Shown here: positions 16,748 through 24,573 of the stretch, in pieces
Numbering within the stretch: position 1 is the first letter of the stretch
Layout: the number at the start of each line of letters is the position of its first letter
Source: Bacteroidota bacterium
Lineage (GTDB): Bacteria > Bacteroidota > Bacteroidia > Bacteroidales > CAIXZF01
Direction of reading: 5' to 3'
Length of the DNA stretch: 64,000 nt
Assembly: GCA_022709385.1 (NCBI GenBank)
Contig: JAKLIX010000013.1
Coordinates: forward strand, 58,653 to 122,652
Translations under genes and position numbers: made by a program
The notes under the pieces: model-generated
Told to the model about the DNA's origin: nothing
Database searches by the model: none
Seen by the model: the letters and a program-made list of their open reading frames with translations, nothing else

Positions 16748-17458
16748 ATGACCCGACACCCATTTCTCACCGCCATTTTCCTGCTGGCAGCAGCCTTTTT
16801 CAGCCTTTCACTTACCGGCCCCGGCCGCATAAGCATGAAAATGGAGGCCAAGAGCCTCGTGCAGGGCAAAGCGGTGATCGTGAAGGCGGAGATCTATTAC
16901 CAGTTCGACCAGGGCCATATGGTGACCCGCTACCTGCCACCCCTCGACTACCTTTTTATCACCAACCAGAAAGGAGAGGCAAAAATCTACTACCCCGCCA
17001 CCAACGAGGTCTATACCAAACAAAGCGCCGCCTTCGACCCCGAAAAGAGCATGCTGTATTTCTTCCTTTCCAATAAACTGGCAGATCTCGGACTGAAAGA
17101 CATGGGCTTTAAAATCACCGACACCCGCTTTGACGACAAACTGGTCGTCACCACCTGGTTCCCCCCGGCCGAAGTCCTTGACCAGTACAGCAAGGTGGAA
17201 CTCGTCCATGAAAACTACCGGCCCATTTATGCAGCATACTTCGACGGCAAAGGCAAAATACTCAAGAAAATCTTCTACTACGAATACACCTCTTTCCCTC
17301 AATTCACCCTGCCTTCCAAAGTTGTGGAATACAACTACCTGCCGAAGGGGGATTCCATCATCAACAAGATCACCTATTCCGACATCAAAACAGGCGATCA
17401 GGCAAAAAGCAGTTACTTCAACTTCAAGATCCCGGTGAATGCGAAGGTTAAACAGTAG
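16748..17458 (+). CDS. Exported LolA-like (lipoprotein-carrier fold) protein
   Basis: A 236-residue protein with signal peptide MTRHPFLTAIFLLAAAFFSLSL. The mature part is almost all beta with the alternation of the LolA/LolB half-barrel: MKMEAKSLVQGKAVIVKAEIYY, DYLFITNQKGEAKIYYPATNEVY, KILKKIFYYEYTSF. In LolA-type proteins such a fold shields lipoprotein acyl chains in the periplasm. I assign the fold with moderate confidence and the function only by inference. It is first of four overlapping genes (20-base overlap with the YidD-like gene), so a role in envelope protein handling is plausible. Confidence 0.6.
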   Translation: MTRHPFLTAIFLLAAAFFSLSLTGPGRISMKMEAKSLVQGKAVIVKAEIYYQFDQGHMVTRYLPPLDYLFITNQKGEAKIYYPATNEVYTKQSAAFDPEKSMLYFFLSNKLADLGLKDMGFKITDTRFDDKLVVTTWFPPAEVLDQYSKVELVHENYRPIYAAYFDGKGKILKKIFYYEYTSFPQFTLPSKVVEYNYLPKGDSIINKITYSDIKTGDQAKSSYFNFKIPVNAKVKQ

Positions 17459-17891
17459 CATCCTTGTTTTCCTTTGTTGCTGTGCCGGGTACCTGCATGC
17501 CCAGGATCCTTTCACCCTGACGCTGCAGGCCATGGAAAGCCGTTCATTCGATACGGAACTGCCGCAGCACGGCAAAGCCCCGTTCATGTGGGTGGCCTCT
17601 TCGAATCCGGTATTGCGGTACAACCCTTTAAGCCTGGGCTTCGGAAGCCTGATGTTTGTTTATCAGCGCTTTATTTCACGACACTTTTCCGCCAATTGCC
17701 TGTACCAACCCTCCTGTTCGAATTTCAGCCGCCGGCTGATTGATGATCTGGGGCTGGTAAAAGGGGTTTTCCTTTCGGCCGACAGGGTAATGCGCTGCAA
17801 CAGGGTGGCCGCCGTGGATATTCCCGCTTCCATTTTCGACCGGCATGATCATAAAGTGCATGAAAGCACCGGCATTTACCGCCTGAAATGA
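17439..17891 (+). CDS. Second YidD-like protein, with an export signal
   Basis: A 150-residue protein. After a signal peptide (MRRLNSSILVFLCCCAGYLHAQ) and about 45 linker residues comes a diverged YidD domain (residues about 72-130). Its words are FVYQRFISRHFSANCLYQPSC, then SRRLIDDLGLVKGVFLSADRVMRCN. The canonical YidD at 10865-11086 aligns as [21 protein letters not shown] and FLSCG. So the three cysteines and the PSCS word are kept, but the protein is predicted to be exported rather than cytosolic. It overlaps the LolA-like gene by 20 bases and the next TPR gene by 4 bases (ATGA). YidD domain likely; function unknown. Confidence 0.72.
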   Translation: MRRLNSSILVFLCCCAGYLHAQDPFTLTLQAMESRSFDTELPQHGKAPFMWVASSNPVLRYNPLSLGFGSLMFVYQRFISRHFSANCLYQPSCSNFSRRLIDDLGLVKGVFLSADRVMRCNRVAAVDIPASIFDRHDHKVHESTGIYRLK

Positions 17892-18823
17892 GCTTACTCA
17901 GGACGATCCCGCTTTTTTCCCTCCTGCTGGCATGCATGGCAGCCTATGCCCAGAATGTGCCCGATACGGTTCAGACCCGGGATCATGATGCGCTCAGCGA
18001 ACACTGCGCCGGCGAACTGGATTTCATCCAATATCTCCAGGGCAGGGGGGCACACCGGGATGCCATCTTCCTGCTGCACAGACTCGCCGGAAAGCCGGGA
18101 CTGGACGTGGTCATGCTGGACAGTCTGTATGATCTGCTCGGCTGGAATTATTACTCGCTGAAGGCACTCGACAGCGCAAGCCAATCCTGGTTGAAAGTGA
18201 GCCCGGCCTCTTCCGCTTACCTGAAGTCACGCTTCTTTTCCGCATGGAACATGATGTACCAGGGCAGCACGGCAGAAGGGGAAGCCATTCTTCACGGACT
18301 TGCGCATGCCTTGCCCTCCAAGGGGGAGGATCAGGACTGGTCGAAGGAACTGCTCGCATTTGAACTGGCCGGTGCACGCCTGCTGCAGCGGGATTACAAT
18401 GGATATGACTCATTGTCAGGCACTTTTGGAAGACAGTTCTATTACCTGGCTCCGGAAGAGGCAAAACTGGACTTACACCGCCAACACCTGGCCGGATTCA
18501 GAAAAAAGAAGCTGTGGAAGGCCGGACTGCTGTCGGCCATGTTGCCGGGCTCGGGGAAAATCTATTCCGGAAAAACCGGGGAAGGGATTGCCGCCCTGCT
18601 GGTGGTCGGGGCGCTCGGGCTGATCACCCGTGAAAACTACCTGAAAGACGGACTGACAAACTGGAAGACACTGCTGGGAGGCGGTATCTTCTCCATATAT
18701 TATATTGGTAACATCTGGGGCAGCGTCTTTGCCGCCCACCGACACAATGAAGCATTCTACCAGGCTGTGGACCAGCACATTTTACTCGACCTGCATCTTC
18801 CTCTGCGCAATATTTTTCAGTAA
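17888..18823 (+). CDS. Exported TPR protein with C-terminal PGSG membrane module
   Basis: A 311-residue protein with signal peptide MSLLRTIPLFSLLLACMAAYAQ and helical TPR-like repeats to about residue 200. The C-terminal module starts WKAGLLSAMLPGSGKIYSGKTGEG, followed by two hydrophobic helices (IAALLVVGALGLITREN and GGGIFSIYYIGNIWGSVFAA). The PGSGxxY loop before a hydrophobic helix resembles DUF5683/TM2-type membrane proteins. The start overlaps the YidD-like stop (ATGA), indicating coupling. The following gene repeats the same TPR-then-PGSG plan. Not recognised as a named family. Confidence 0.62.
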   Translation: MSLLRTIPLFSLLLACMAAYAQNVPDTVQTRDHDALSEHCAGELDFIQYLQGRGAHRDAIFLLHRLAGKPGLDVVMLDSLYDLLGWNYYSLKALDSASQSWLKVSPASSAYLKSRFFSAWNMMYQGSTAEGEAILHGLAHALPSKGEDQDWSKELLAFELAGARLLQRDYNGYDSLSGTFGRQFYYLAPEEAKLDLHRQHLAGFRKKKLWKAGLLSAMLPGSGKIYSGKTGEGIAALLVVGALGLITRENYLKDGLTNWKTLLGGGIFSIYYIGNIWGSVFAAHRHNEAFYQAVDQHILLDLHLPLRNIFQ

Positions 18824-19637
18824 GGCAGGACTGCTTGCAGGAGGATTGCCGGACAGCCTCTTCGGTGCAGGCCTGTACCGGGAAGCTGCCATTGAATACG
18901 AGCGGGTGTATTATCTTACCGAAGATCCCCGCATCCGGCTTGAAGCACGGATCGGACGGTCGAACTGCCACCGCCGGCTCGGCGAATACCACGAAGCCGT
19001 TCACGACCTGGATGAAGTGCCTGTGATGCAGCTGAATGACAGCCTGAGGCATATCCTGCTGCTTGAAAGGGTGGCCAACCATTACCTTGCCGGAGATTTC
19101 GACCACGCCAGATCATTACTGCAGCAACTGCTGTTTTACGATGCGGGTAAGAAAGGCAAAGACGTGCTTCTTACGGAGATCCTCCTGGCCCTTGAGTCAT
19201 ACGATTACGATCTTGCAAGGGAAAGCTCCATCGCATTGCTGCAGCAAAAAGAAATGCAGCCGCCGGAACGGGACAGCCTGTTAAGGATAATTTCAAGTCT
19301 TTACGAAATAAAACACCGGCCCCGGATCGTCAAACCAGAAAGGGCAGTCATGCTGTCACGTTTTATTCCGGGCAGCGGACAGGCTGTGGCCGGTTACCCT
19401 GCAGAGGGAGCCGCGAATTTTTTCCTGCATGCCCTGGCCCTGGGAGCGGGCGCATATGGAATCCTGCAGGCTTACTATTTCACCGGTTATATTGTGGGAG
19501 CCGGTATGCTGCAAAAGCTGTACTTTGGCGGACTGAAACGAACTGCCTTCCTGGCCGGACAGGGAAATGCCGGAAGGACGGCCGCATTCAACCGGAAAGC
19601 CCGGGCCCTGGCCATGGATATCTACAAAAGGGAATAA
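18747..19637 (+). CDS. Exported TPR protein with C-terminal PGSG membrane module (paralogue)
   Basis: A 296-residue protein from the ATG at 18747 (MKHSTRLWTSTFYSTCIFLCAIFF, a leader-like start). This start overlaps the previous gene by 77 bases; the upstream ATG at 18705 would overlap even more. TPR-like helices follow (FGAGLYREAAIEYERVYYL, RRLGEYHEAVHDLDEV, YLAGDFDHARSLLQQLLFY). The C-terminal module AVMLSRFIPGSGQAVAGYPAEG then two hydrophobic helices resembles that of the previous protein. A hairpin terminator follows at 19646-19679, so it is last in the four-gene unit that starts at 16748. Confidence 0.62.
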   Translation: MKHSTRLWTSTFYSTCIFLCAIFFSKAGLLAGGLPDSLFGAGLYREAAIEYERVYYLTEDPRIRLEARIGRSNCHRRLGEYHEAVHDLDEVPVMQLNDSLRHILLLERVANHYLAGDFDHARSLLQQLLFYDAGKKGKDVLLTEILLALESYDYDLARESSIALLQQKEMQPPERDSLLRIISSLYEIKHRPRIVKPERAVMLSRFIPGSGQAVAGYPAEGAANFFLHALALGAGAYGILQAYYFTGYIVGAGMLQKLYFGGLKRTAFLAGQGNAGRTAAFNRKARALAMDIYKRE

Positions 19638-19645
19638 GCCTCTTC

Positions 19646-19679
19646 AAAAAAAAAAGCTGCCCCGGAGGACAGCTTTTTT
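19646..19679. terminator. Bidirectional intrinsic terminator
   Basis: The stem AAAAAGCTGCCC / GGACAGCTTTTTT with a short loop is flanked by an A-tract on one side and a T-tract on the other. It lies between the convergent genes 18747-19637 (+) and 19695-20123 (-) and can serve both. Confidence 0.85.
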
Positions 19680-19694
19680 CTTTTCTGGCAGATA

Positions 19695-20123
19695 CTACAG
19701 CCACATAAAGAATGCGGGATTATCCACATACTTGCTGATGTCGCTTTCAATAAGCCCCACCAACAGCACAATCCAGTCAACAAAAGGAACAATACCGAAG
19801 ATACCGCCGCAGGTCAGAATATATCCGACCCAGGTCATCGTTTTGGTACCCAGGTAAATCCTGTGAATACCCAAATTTCCGAGGAAGAAAGCCAGGATGA
19901 AAGCCACGGCAGCATTTTTGTCGGAAGACCTTACCGTGGTGGGCAAGGTGGCCGGCATTCCGGCGAAGCCGTTAAAATCACCGGTAACATTAAGATCAAC
20001 AACCTGCGCCTGTGCAAACAGCGCTTCGATCTGATCGTCGTTGACCCTGTACTGGTCAGCATTGGCCATGCCGGCAGCACTGAAAAGTACCAGCAGCCCG
20101 AATAACAACAGTAATTTTTTCAT
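19695..20123 (-). CDS. TM2 domain-containing protein
   Basis: A 142-residue protein. A signal peptide (MKKLLLLFGLLVLFSAAGMANA) and a short polar region precede the TM2 domain. That domain begins KNAAVAFILAFFLGNLGIHRIYLGTK, with the family's GxxGxHRxYLG word. Two hydrophobic helices separated by a turn follow, VGYILTCGGIFGIVPFVDWIVLL, then the usual polar end (GLIESDISKY). TM2 proteins are small inner-membrane proteins of unknown function. It converges on the four-gene unit ending at 19637. Confidence 0.88.
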   Translation of the reverse strand: MKKLLLLFGLLVLFSAAGMANADQYRVNDDQIEALFAQAQVVDLNVTGDFNGFAGMPATLPTTVRSSDKNAAVAFILAFFLGNLGIHRIYLGTKTMTWVGYILTCGGIFGIVPFVDWIVLLVGLIESDISKYVDNPAFFMWL

Positions 20124-20293
20124 AGATGAAGGTTAAAGGTTAAACTTTAGGGGGCGAAACTAATGGATTTTAACATCTCATGCAACAAGAAAAACACCTT
20201 TCACAAAAAATATTCAAAAACCCGCTGTGCCTCAGCTTACTTAAAACGATTATAAATAATACACATATCCATATGATCAGACAGAATTATCAG

Positions 20294-20301
20294 TATTTTT
20301 G
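20294..20301 (+). promoter_or_regulatory. Possible -7 box (TATTTTTG) for the dehydrogenase-acetate kinase pair
   Basis: TATTTTTG fits TAnnTTTG and lies 95 bases before the ATG at 20397, so the transcript would have a leader of roughly 88 bases. The AT-rich surroundings make chance matches more likely. Confidence 0.35.
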
Positions 20302-20396
20302 TGCCCTGAACCCGGAGTATCTGTGTATTATATTGATATTCTGAACATTAGCTAAGTTTTTTTGCAATACTCATAACACTCCAAACCAACACGTTT

Positions 20397-21365
20397 ATGA
20401 CAGAAAGATTAGAAGACTTCAGTCTCAGCAGGAAAGTCAAGACCCGCGGCAGCCTTCACAAGGTGGGTATCGTGGGGGCCGGAGCCATGGGACAGGAGAT
20501 TGCCCTGGTTGTGAGCCAGGCAGGGCTGGATGTGGTGTACATCGACATCAGCGAGGAGCGGATCGGGGAGATCAACGCCCGCCTGGGCAGGCTTCTCGAT
20601 GAGATCATCAGCAAGTGGGGCATGACACAGAATGAGAAGAAGCTGATCCTGAGCCGCATCAGGGGATCCGTCGACTACCACGACATCTTCGATTGCAACG
20701 TCATCATCGAGACCATCAACACCAAGAAGCGGGGTACCAACCTGGACCTGCGCAAGGAAGTGTTTAAAAAGATAGAGCAGGCGGTTCATCCCGAAGCCGT
20801 GATCCTCTCGAATACGGCTACCCTGATGATCTCCGATATCGCAGCCGTTCTGAAACACCCGGAAAGGGCCATGGGTATGCATTTTATCTCGCCCGTGCGC
20901 AAGGTGAAGATTGTGGAAATTGTCAGGACTTTCAATACTTCTGAGGCCACCATTAACTGTGTGCTCAAGTTTGCCCAGCTTATCGGCAAAACCCCGATCA
21001 ACTGCGGCGAATCACCCGGCAATGTAACCACCCGCATGATCGTCCCGATCATTAACGAAGCCTGCGAACTGATCATGGAAGGCGTAGCCACGGTATCCGA
21101 CGTGGATCTGGCCATGCGCGAAGGCTATGGCCTGCAGTTCGGTCCCTTCGAAATGGCAGACCGGATCGGGCTCGACAAGGTGCTCAAGTGGATGGACAAC
21201 CTTTATGATGAGTTCGGGGAACTGAAATACAAACCCTCGCCCCTGATCAAACGCATGGTGAGGGCCAACCTGGTCGGTAAAAGGGTTGGCGAAGGCTTTT
21301 ACAAATATGCCGACGACAAGAAAATTGCAAAACCAGGCTCCATCCGCAACCTTGGCCGTGCCTGA
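20397..21365 (+). CDS. 3-hydroxyacyl-CoA dehydrogenase family protein
   Basis: A 322-residue protein of the 3-hydroxybutyryl-CoA dehydrogenase type. The NAD-binding Rossmann motif GIVGAGAMGQEIA (residues 24-36) and a complete C-terminal helical dimerisation domain ending VGKRVGEGFYKYAD are present. His162 in GMHFISPV and Glu174 in KIVEIV match the family's catalytic His-Glu pair. Two other substrate-contacting positions are changed: the usual SNTSS reads SNTAT (Ala141), and the usual PGFxxNR reads PGNVTTR (Thr212 for Asn). It may therefore act on an unusual substrate. The gene lies 26 bases before ackA, pointing to acyl-CoA fermentation. C-ending codons are common, as in highly expressed genes. 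Confidence 0.85.
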   Translation: MTERLEDFSLSRKVKTRGSLHKVGIVGAGAMGQEIALVVSQAGLDVVYIDISEERIGEINARLGRLLDEIISKWGMTQNEKKLILSRIRGSVDYHDIFDCNVIIETINTKKRGTNLDLRKEVFKKIEQAVHPEAVILSNTATLMISDIAAVLKHPERAMGMHFISPVRKVKIVEIVRTFNTSEATINCVLKFAQLIGKTPINCGESPGNVTTRMIVPIINEACELIMEGVATVSDVDLAMREGYGLQFGPFEMADRIGLDKVLKWMDNLYDEFGELKYKPSPLIKRMVRANLVGKRVGEGFYKYADDKKIAKPGSIRNLGRA

Positions 21366-21391
21366 TCATTAAACACAAAAACCTCTGAATC

Positions 21392-22591
21392 ATGAAGATC
21401 ATAGTACTGAACTGCGGCAGTTCCTCCATAAAATACCAATTGTTCGAAATGCCCTCACGCGAAGTGCTTGCCAAAGGACTGGTCGACAAGATCGGCCTGA
21501 AGGGCAGCATGATCAAACACTGGCGAAGCGACGGCACCGAAATGAAACTTGAAGGGGAAATCCTGGACCACCTCACCGGCATCGAGTATTTCCTCGGCAT
21601 CCTGGTAAGCGAAAAATACGGCAGCATCAAAGACATCAGGGAGATCGACGCCATCGGTCACCGGGTGGTGCATGCCGGCGAGAAGTTCGCCAGCAGCGTG
21701 GCCATCACCCCCGAGGTGGTGGAAGCCCTCGAGGAGTGTATCGACCTGGCACCCCTGCACAATCCTCCCAACCTGGAAGGCATTTATGCCGCCACCAACC
21801 TGCTGCCCGGCATCCCCCAGGCAGGAGTGTTCGATACGGCTTTTCACCAGACCATGGAAGACTATGTGTACCTCTACGGCATCCCCTACTCGCTTTACGA
21901 CAAATACAGGATACGCCGTTACGGATTCCATGGATCCAGCCATAAGTACGTGTCGCACCGGGCATGCGAGATGCTGGGACTCGACTACAACAACACCAAA
22001 ATGATCACCTGCCACCTGGGCAACGGCGCCAGCATTGCCGCCATCCGCGACGGGAAATCCTTCGACACCTCCATGGGCATGACGCCCATCGAAGGACTGA
22101 TCATGGGTACCCGCTGCGGCGACCTCGACACCGGGGCTTTTATGCATATCCTCAACAAGGAGGAAGTGGATATCTCGACCGGTAACATCCTGATCAACAA
22201 ACACAGCGGCATGCTGGGCATCTCCGGCATCTCGTCCGACATGCGCGACATCGAGAAGGCAGCCCATGAAGGCAATAAGAGAGCCGAAACCGCCCTGAAA
22301 ATGTATGCCTACAGGGTAAAGAAATACATCGGTGCCTATGCAGCCGGCATGGGCGGTGTCGACCTGATCATCTTTACGGGAGGCGTAGGAGAAAACGACG
22401 TGGAAACCCGGAAGAACGTGATGACCAATATGGAATACCTCGGAATCGACTTCGACTTTGAAAAGAATGAAGGTCTCCGGGCCACAGAAGCCGTGCTTAC
22501 CAGGGAAGGATCAAAGGTGAAAGTCCTGATCGTACCGACCAATGAGGAACTTGTGATTGCGCAGGATACGTATGATATTGTGACCGGGTGA
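21392..22591 (+). CDS. ackA: Acetate kinase
   Basis: AckA makes ATP and acetate from acetyl phosphate, the main energy-yielding step of many fermenters. The 399-residue length is standard. Both family signatures are present: NCGSSSIKYQLF at the N-terminus and MTPIEGLIMGTRCGDLDTG centrally. GHRVVHAGEKF carries the catalytic Arg, RYGFHGSSHKYV the catalytic His loop, and FTGGVGEND the C-terminal ATP loop. Usually ackA lies next to pta; here the neighbour is a 3-hydroxyacyl-CoA dehydrogenase and pta is not in the window. Butyrate kinase is an unlikely alternative given these motifs. Confidence 0.95.
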   Translation: MKIIVLNCGSSSIKYQLFEMPSREVLAKGLVDKIGLKGSMIKHWRSDGTEMKLEGEILDHLTGIEYFLGILVSEKYGSIKDIREIDAIGHRVVHAGEKFASSVAITPEVVEALEECIDLAPLHNPPNLEGIYAATNLLPGIPQAGVFDTAFHQTMEDYVYLYGIPYSLYDKYRIRRYGFHGSSHKYVSHRACEMLGLDYNNTKMITCHLGNGASIAAIRDGKSFDTSMGMTPIEGLIMGTRCGDLDTGAFMHILNKEEVDISTGNILINKHSGMLGISGISSDMRDIEKAAHEGNKRAETALKMYAYRVKKYIGAYAAGMGGVDLIIFTGGVGENDVETRKNVMTNMEYLGIDFDFEKNEGLRATEAVLTREGSKVKVLIVPTNEELVIAQDTYDIVTG

Positions 22592-22608
22592 CAGTAAATC
22601 ACTTAGGC

Positions 22609-23349
22609 TTAAAGTTCGGCGGCGAGTTCGTCTGAGATGTCCATGTTATGGTACACATTCTGAACGTCGTCGTCGTCTTCGAAGGCTTCGATGAGTTTCA
22701 TCACCTTTTTACCTGACTCCACATCAATAGATTCCAGTGTTTTTGGGATGCGCTGTAACTGGGCGTTTTCGGGCTCGATTTTCAGTTCTTCCAGCTTTTT
22801 CATCATAGGGCCAAAGTCTTCCATGGCAGTTGTCACCGTAATATAGCCTTCTTCCACGCTGATGTCTTCGGCGCCGGCATCGATGAGTTCAAGTTCCAGA
22901 TCTTCGGCATTGAGGCTGCCCTGGGGGATGGTGAACACGCCTTTGCGGTCGAAGATAAAACTGAGCGACCCATTGGTACCCAGGTTGCCGTTGTATTTAT
23001 TGAAGATGGCGCGCACATTGGAAACGGTGCGCTGCAGGTTATCGGTGGTGGCTTCGATAAAGACCGCAATCCCGTGGGGCGCATAGCCCTCGTAGGTGGT
23101 TTCGGCAAGGGCGGCGGCGTCTTTTTCGGAGGCCTTGCTGATGGCCCGCTGCAGGGTATCCTTGGGCATGTTGCAGCCTTTGGCGTTGGCCATGGCCAGT
23201 CGCAGGCGCGGATTGCCGTCGGGATCGGCCCCGCTCTCACGCACGGCAACGGAAATCTCTTTTAGAATTTTGGAGAAAGCCTTGGAACGCTTGGCATCCA
23301 GCGCACCTTTCTTCCGCTTGATGGTTGACCATTTATTGTGTCCTGACAT
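22609..23349 (-). CDS. YebC/PmpR family transcriptional regulator
   Basis: A 246-residue protein with the invariant start MSGHNKWSTIKRKKGALDAKRSKAFSK, and later LAMANAKGCNMPKDTLQRAISK and YEGYAPHGIAVFIEATTDN. YebC proteins act as regulators, and some have been linked to relief of ribosome stalling at proline-rich stretches. It is convergent with ackA with a gap of 17 bases. Two TACCTTTG boxes lie upstream (23422-23429 and 23463-23470). Confidence 0.95.
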   Translation of the reverse strand: MSGHNKWSTIKRKKGALDAKRSKAFSKILKEISVAVRESGADPDGNPRLRLAMANAKGCNMPKDTLQRAISKASEKDAAALAETTYEGYAPHGIAVFIEATTDNLQRTVSNVRAIFNKYNGNLGTNGSLSFIFDRKGVFTIPQGSLNAEDLELELIDAGAEDISVEEGYITVTTAMEDFGPMMKKLEELKIEPENAQLQRIPKTLESIDVESGKKVMKLIEAFEDDDDVQNVYHNMDISDELAAEL

Positions 23350-23421
23350 AAGAAGGTAAGTTTAGTGGCAAGCTATTGTGGCACAAGCCGGAACGGACCG
23401 GAATGCACCCAGCCGGAAGTG

Positions 23422-23429
23422 CAAAGGTA
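23422..23429 (-). promoter_or_regulatory. Bacteroidota -7 box (TACCTTTG) for the YebC gene
   Basis: TACCTTTG on the minus strand lies 72 bases before the ATG at 23349. A second identical box lies at 23463-23470, so two tandem starts are possible. Confidence 0.5.
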
Positions 23430-23539
23430 TTATTTTTTTGAATTCCTGTTCATTGCGGACGGCAAAGGTACGGTGGTTCCCGGCAGCCAAGAGATATCCA
23501 CATCACTGTCTGCCTGCTGCTCATTCCGTGCATAGGGGC

Positions 23540-23689
23540 CAAATCTTAATTCGTTGTTTTATAAGCACACAACACAACCATCTGCCGCAATGGAAATCGT
23601 TTTATATTCAACCCACTTCGGGGTTGTTGAAGGTGCGGGCGGCTTCCTTTCCCCCGGATTGCATCCGAGGCTATTCATATTGAACCCTA
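23540..23689. repeat. Hairpin-rich non-coding mosaic upstream of the HicBA module
   Basis: A run of short GC-rich palindromes separated by AT-rich spacers, for example AACCCACTTCGGGGTT and CCCCCGGATTGCATCCGAGG. No coding potential is convincing. It leads directly into repeat R3. Confidence 0.5.
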
Positions 23690-23865
23690 GGGTTCCTGTC
23701 TCTTTCATTAACAAAGGGCGTAAAACGAGGATTTTTTTTCTTAATGCACGATTATCCGGTAACGATACACATTCTTTGCCGTTTGATGCTTTACAATCCC
23801 GAAGGGATGACAGGATGATAGCCGGACGGATACCACAAGTCCATGAAACCCCGGAGGGGTGAAAT
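23690..23865. repeat. Direct repeat R3, left copy (about 176 bp)
   Basis: It begins GGGTTCCTGTCTCTTTC and ends in the palindrome AACCCCGGAGGGGT. A diverged copy in the same orientation lies at 24573-24750, on the other side of the HicBA pair. The shared core includes TGCACGAT, ATCCGGTAA, GATGACAGGATGATA and CCATGAAACCCCG. It ends 3 bases before the hicA stop codon. Confidence 0.75.
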
Positions 23866-23867
23866 AA

Positions 23868-24101
23868 TCAGGTTCTTTTTGCCTTTACAAACTCGCTCAG
23901 CGATATATCTGCCTGCTTCAGAATCGCTTTCAGCGTTCCTTCAGGGATGTCTCCTGGATGGTTGGGTATGGTTGTGAACCGTCTTGTTTGCGGATTGTAC
24001 CAGATCTCATGACTACCGGCTGCCTGGCGATAAAAAGAAAACCCAAACAATTTCAAGATTGCAACAACCTCACGATACTTGTAACCAGACAGGGAACCCA
24101 T
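23868..24101 (-). CDS. hicA: HicA-type toxin (mRNA interferase)
   Basis: A 77-residue dsRBD-like protein. The HicA signature is clear: KYREVVAILKLFGFSFYRQAAGSHEIWYN, with the catalytic His in GSHEIWY, then TIPNHPGDIPEGTLKAILKQA. HicA cleaves mRNA and tmRNA until neutralised by HicB. The gene starts 1 base after the hicB stop codon. Here the antitoxin is first, the reverse of the E. coli order. The pair is bracketed by a 19-bp inverted repeat (23846-23864 and 24394-24412) lying in larger repeats. Confidence 0.88.
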   Translation of the reverse strand: MGSLSGYKYREVVAILKLFGFSFYRQAAGSHEIWYNPQTRRFTTIPNHPGDIPEGTLKAILKQADISLSEFVKAKRT

Positions 24102-24102
24102 G

Positions 24103-24333
24103 CTAAATGCCGACCACTAATGGATAGTGAAAGCTGTTGCCTATCTGCTTCCATTTCTTTTCTATGCCTTCGGTCTCCTGAGCTTCAATCAGTTTTTTGG
24201 CAACATCCCTGGCAATTTCCAATGTTTCATTGAGGGTTCTTCCCTGGGCGACCAGGCCCTGAACACTTTCCGAAGTGGCAAGGTACAAACCCTCTGGAAG
24301 CCGTTGAATATGAATATCTATGATTCTTTCCAT
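24103..24333 (-). CDS. hicB: HicB-like antitoxin
   Basis: A 76-residue protein from the ATG at 24333 (MERIIDIHIQRLPEGLYLAT). An ATG 66 bases upstream is possible, but the added residues look unlike the family and run into the repeat. The partial RNase-H fold is seen in LPEGLYLATSESVQGLVAQGRTLNETLEIARDVAKKLIEAQ. No C-terminal DNA-binding domain is present, so autoregulation would need another means. It should neutralise the HicA encoded directly downstream. Named from the fold words and the partner. Confidence 0.82.
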   Translation of the reverse strand: MERIIDIHIQRLPEGLYLATSESVQGLVAQGRTLNETLEIARDVAKKLIEAQETEGIEKKWKQIGNSFHYPLVVGI

Positions 24334-24387
24334 CTGCACTGTCAGATTATTCTGAAATGTTTCCGTAAAGATACTAATTCTTTGCAG

Positions 24388-24573
24388 TATCTGTTTCACC
24401 CCTCCGGGGTTTGGATTTGCCCGGGTTATCCTGTTTTCTATAATCTTGTCATCCCTTCGGGATTTTTGGGTGATGCATGCTTGTATATCTGTTTCACCCC
24501 TCCGGGGTTTGGATTTGCCCGGGTTATCCTGTTTTCTATAATCTTGTCATCCCTACGGGATTTTTGGGTGATG
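24388..24573. repeat. Two tandem 88-bp repeats (period 98)
   Basis: 24388-24475 and 24486-24573 differ, by eye, at a single base (CCCTTCGGG versus CCCTACGGG). Each starts TATCTGTTTCACCCC and ends TTTTTGGGTGATG, and holds the palindromes ACCCCTCCGGGGT and ATCCCTTCGGGAT. The near-identity points to a recent duplication. They run into R3-right. Confidence 0.9.

Noticed and set aside
20124..20396. Riboswitch or tRNA in the gap before the dehydrogenase gene
   Set aside because: No cloverleaf, no T-loop word and no known aptamer pattern seen; only AT-rich DNA and a possible -7 box.
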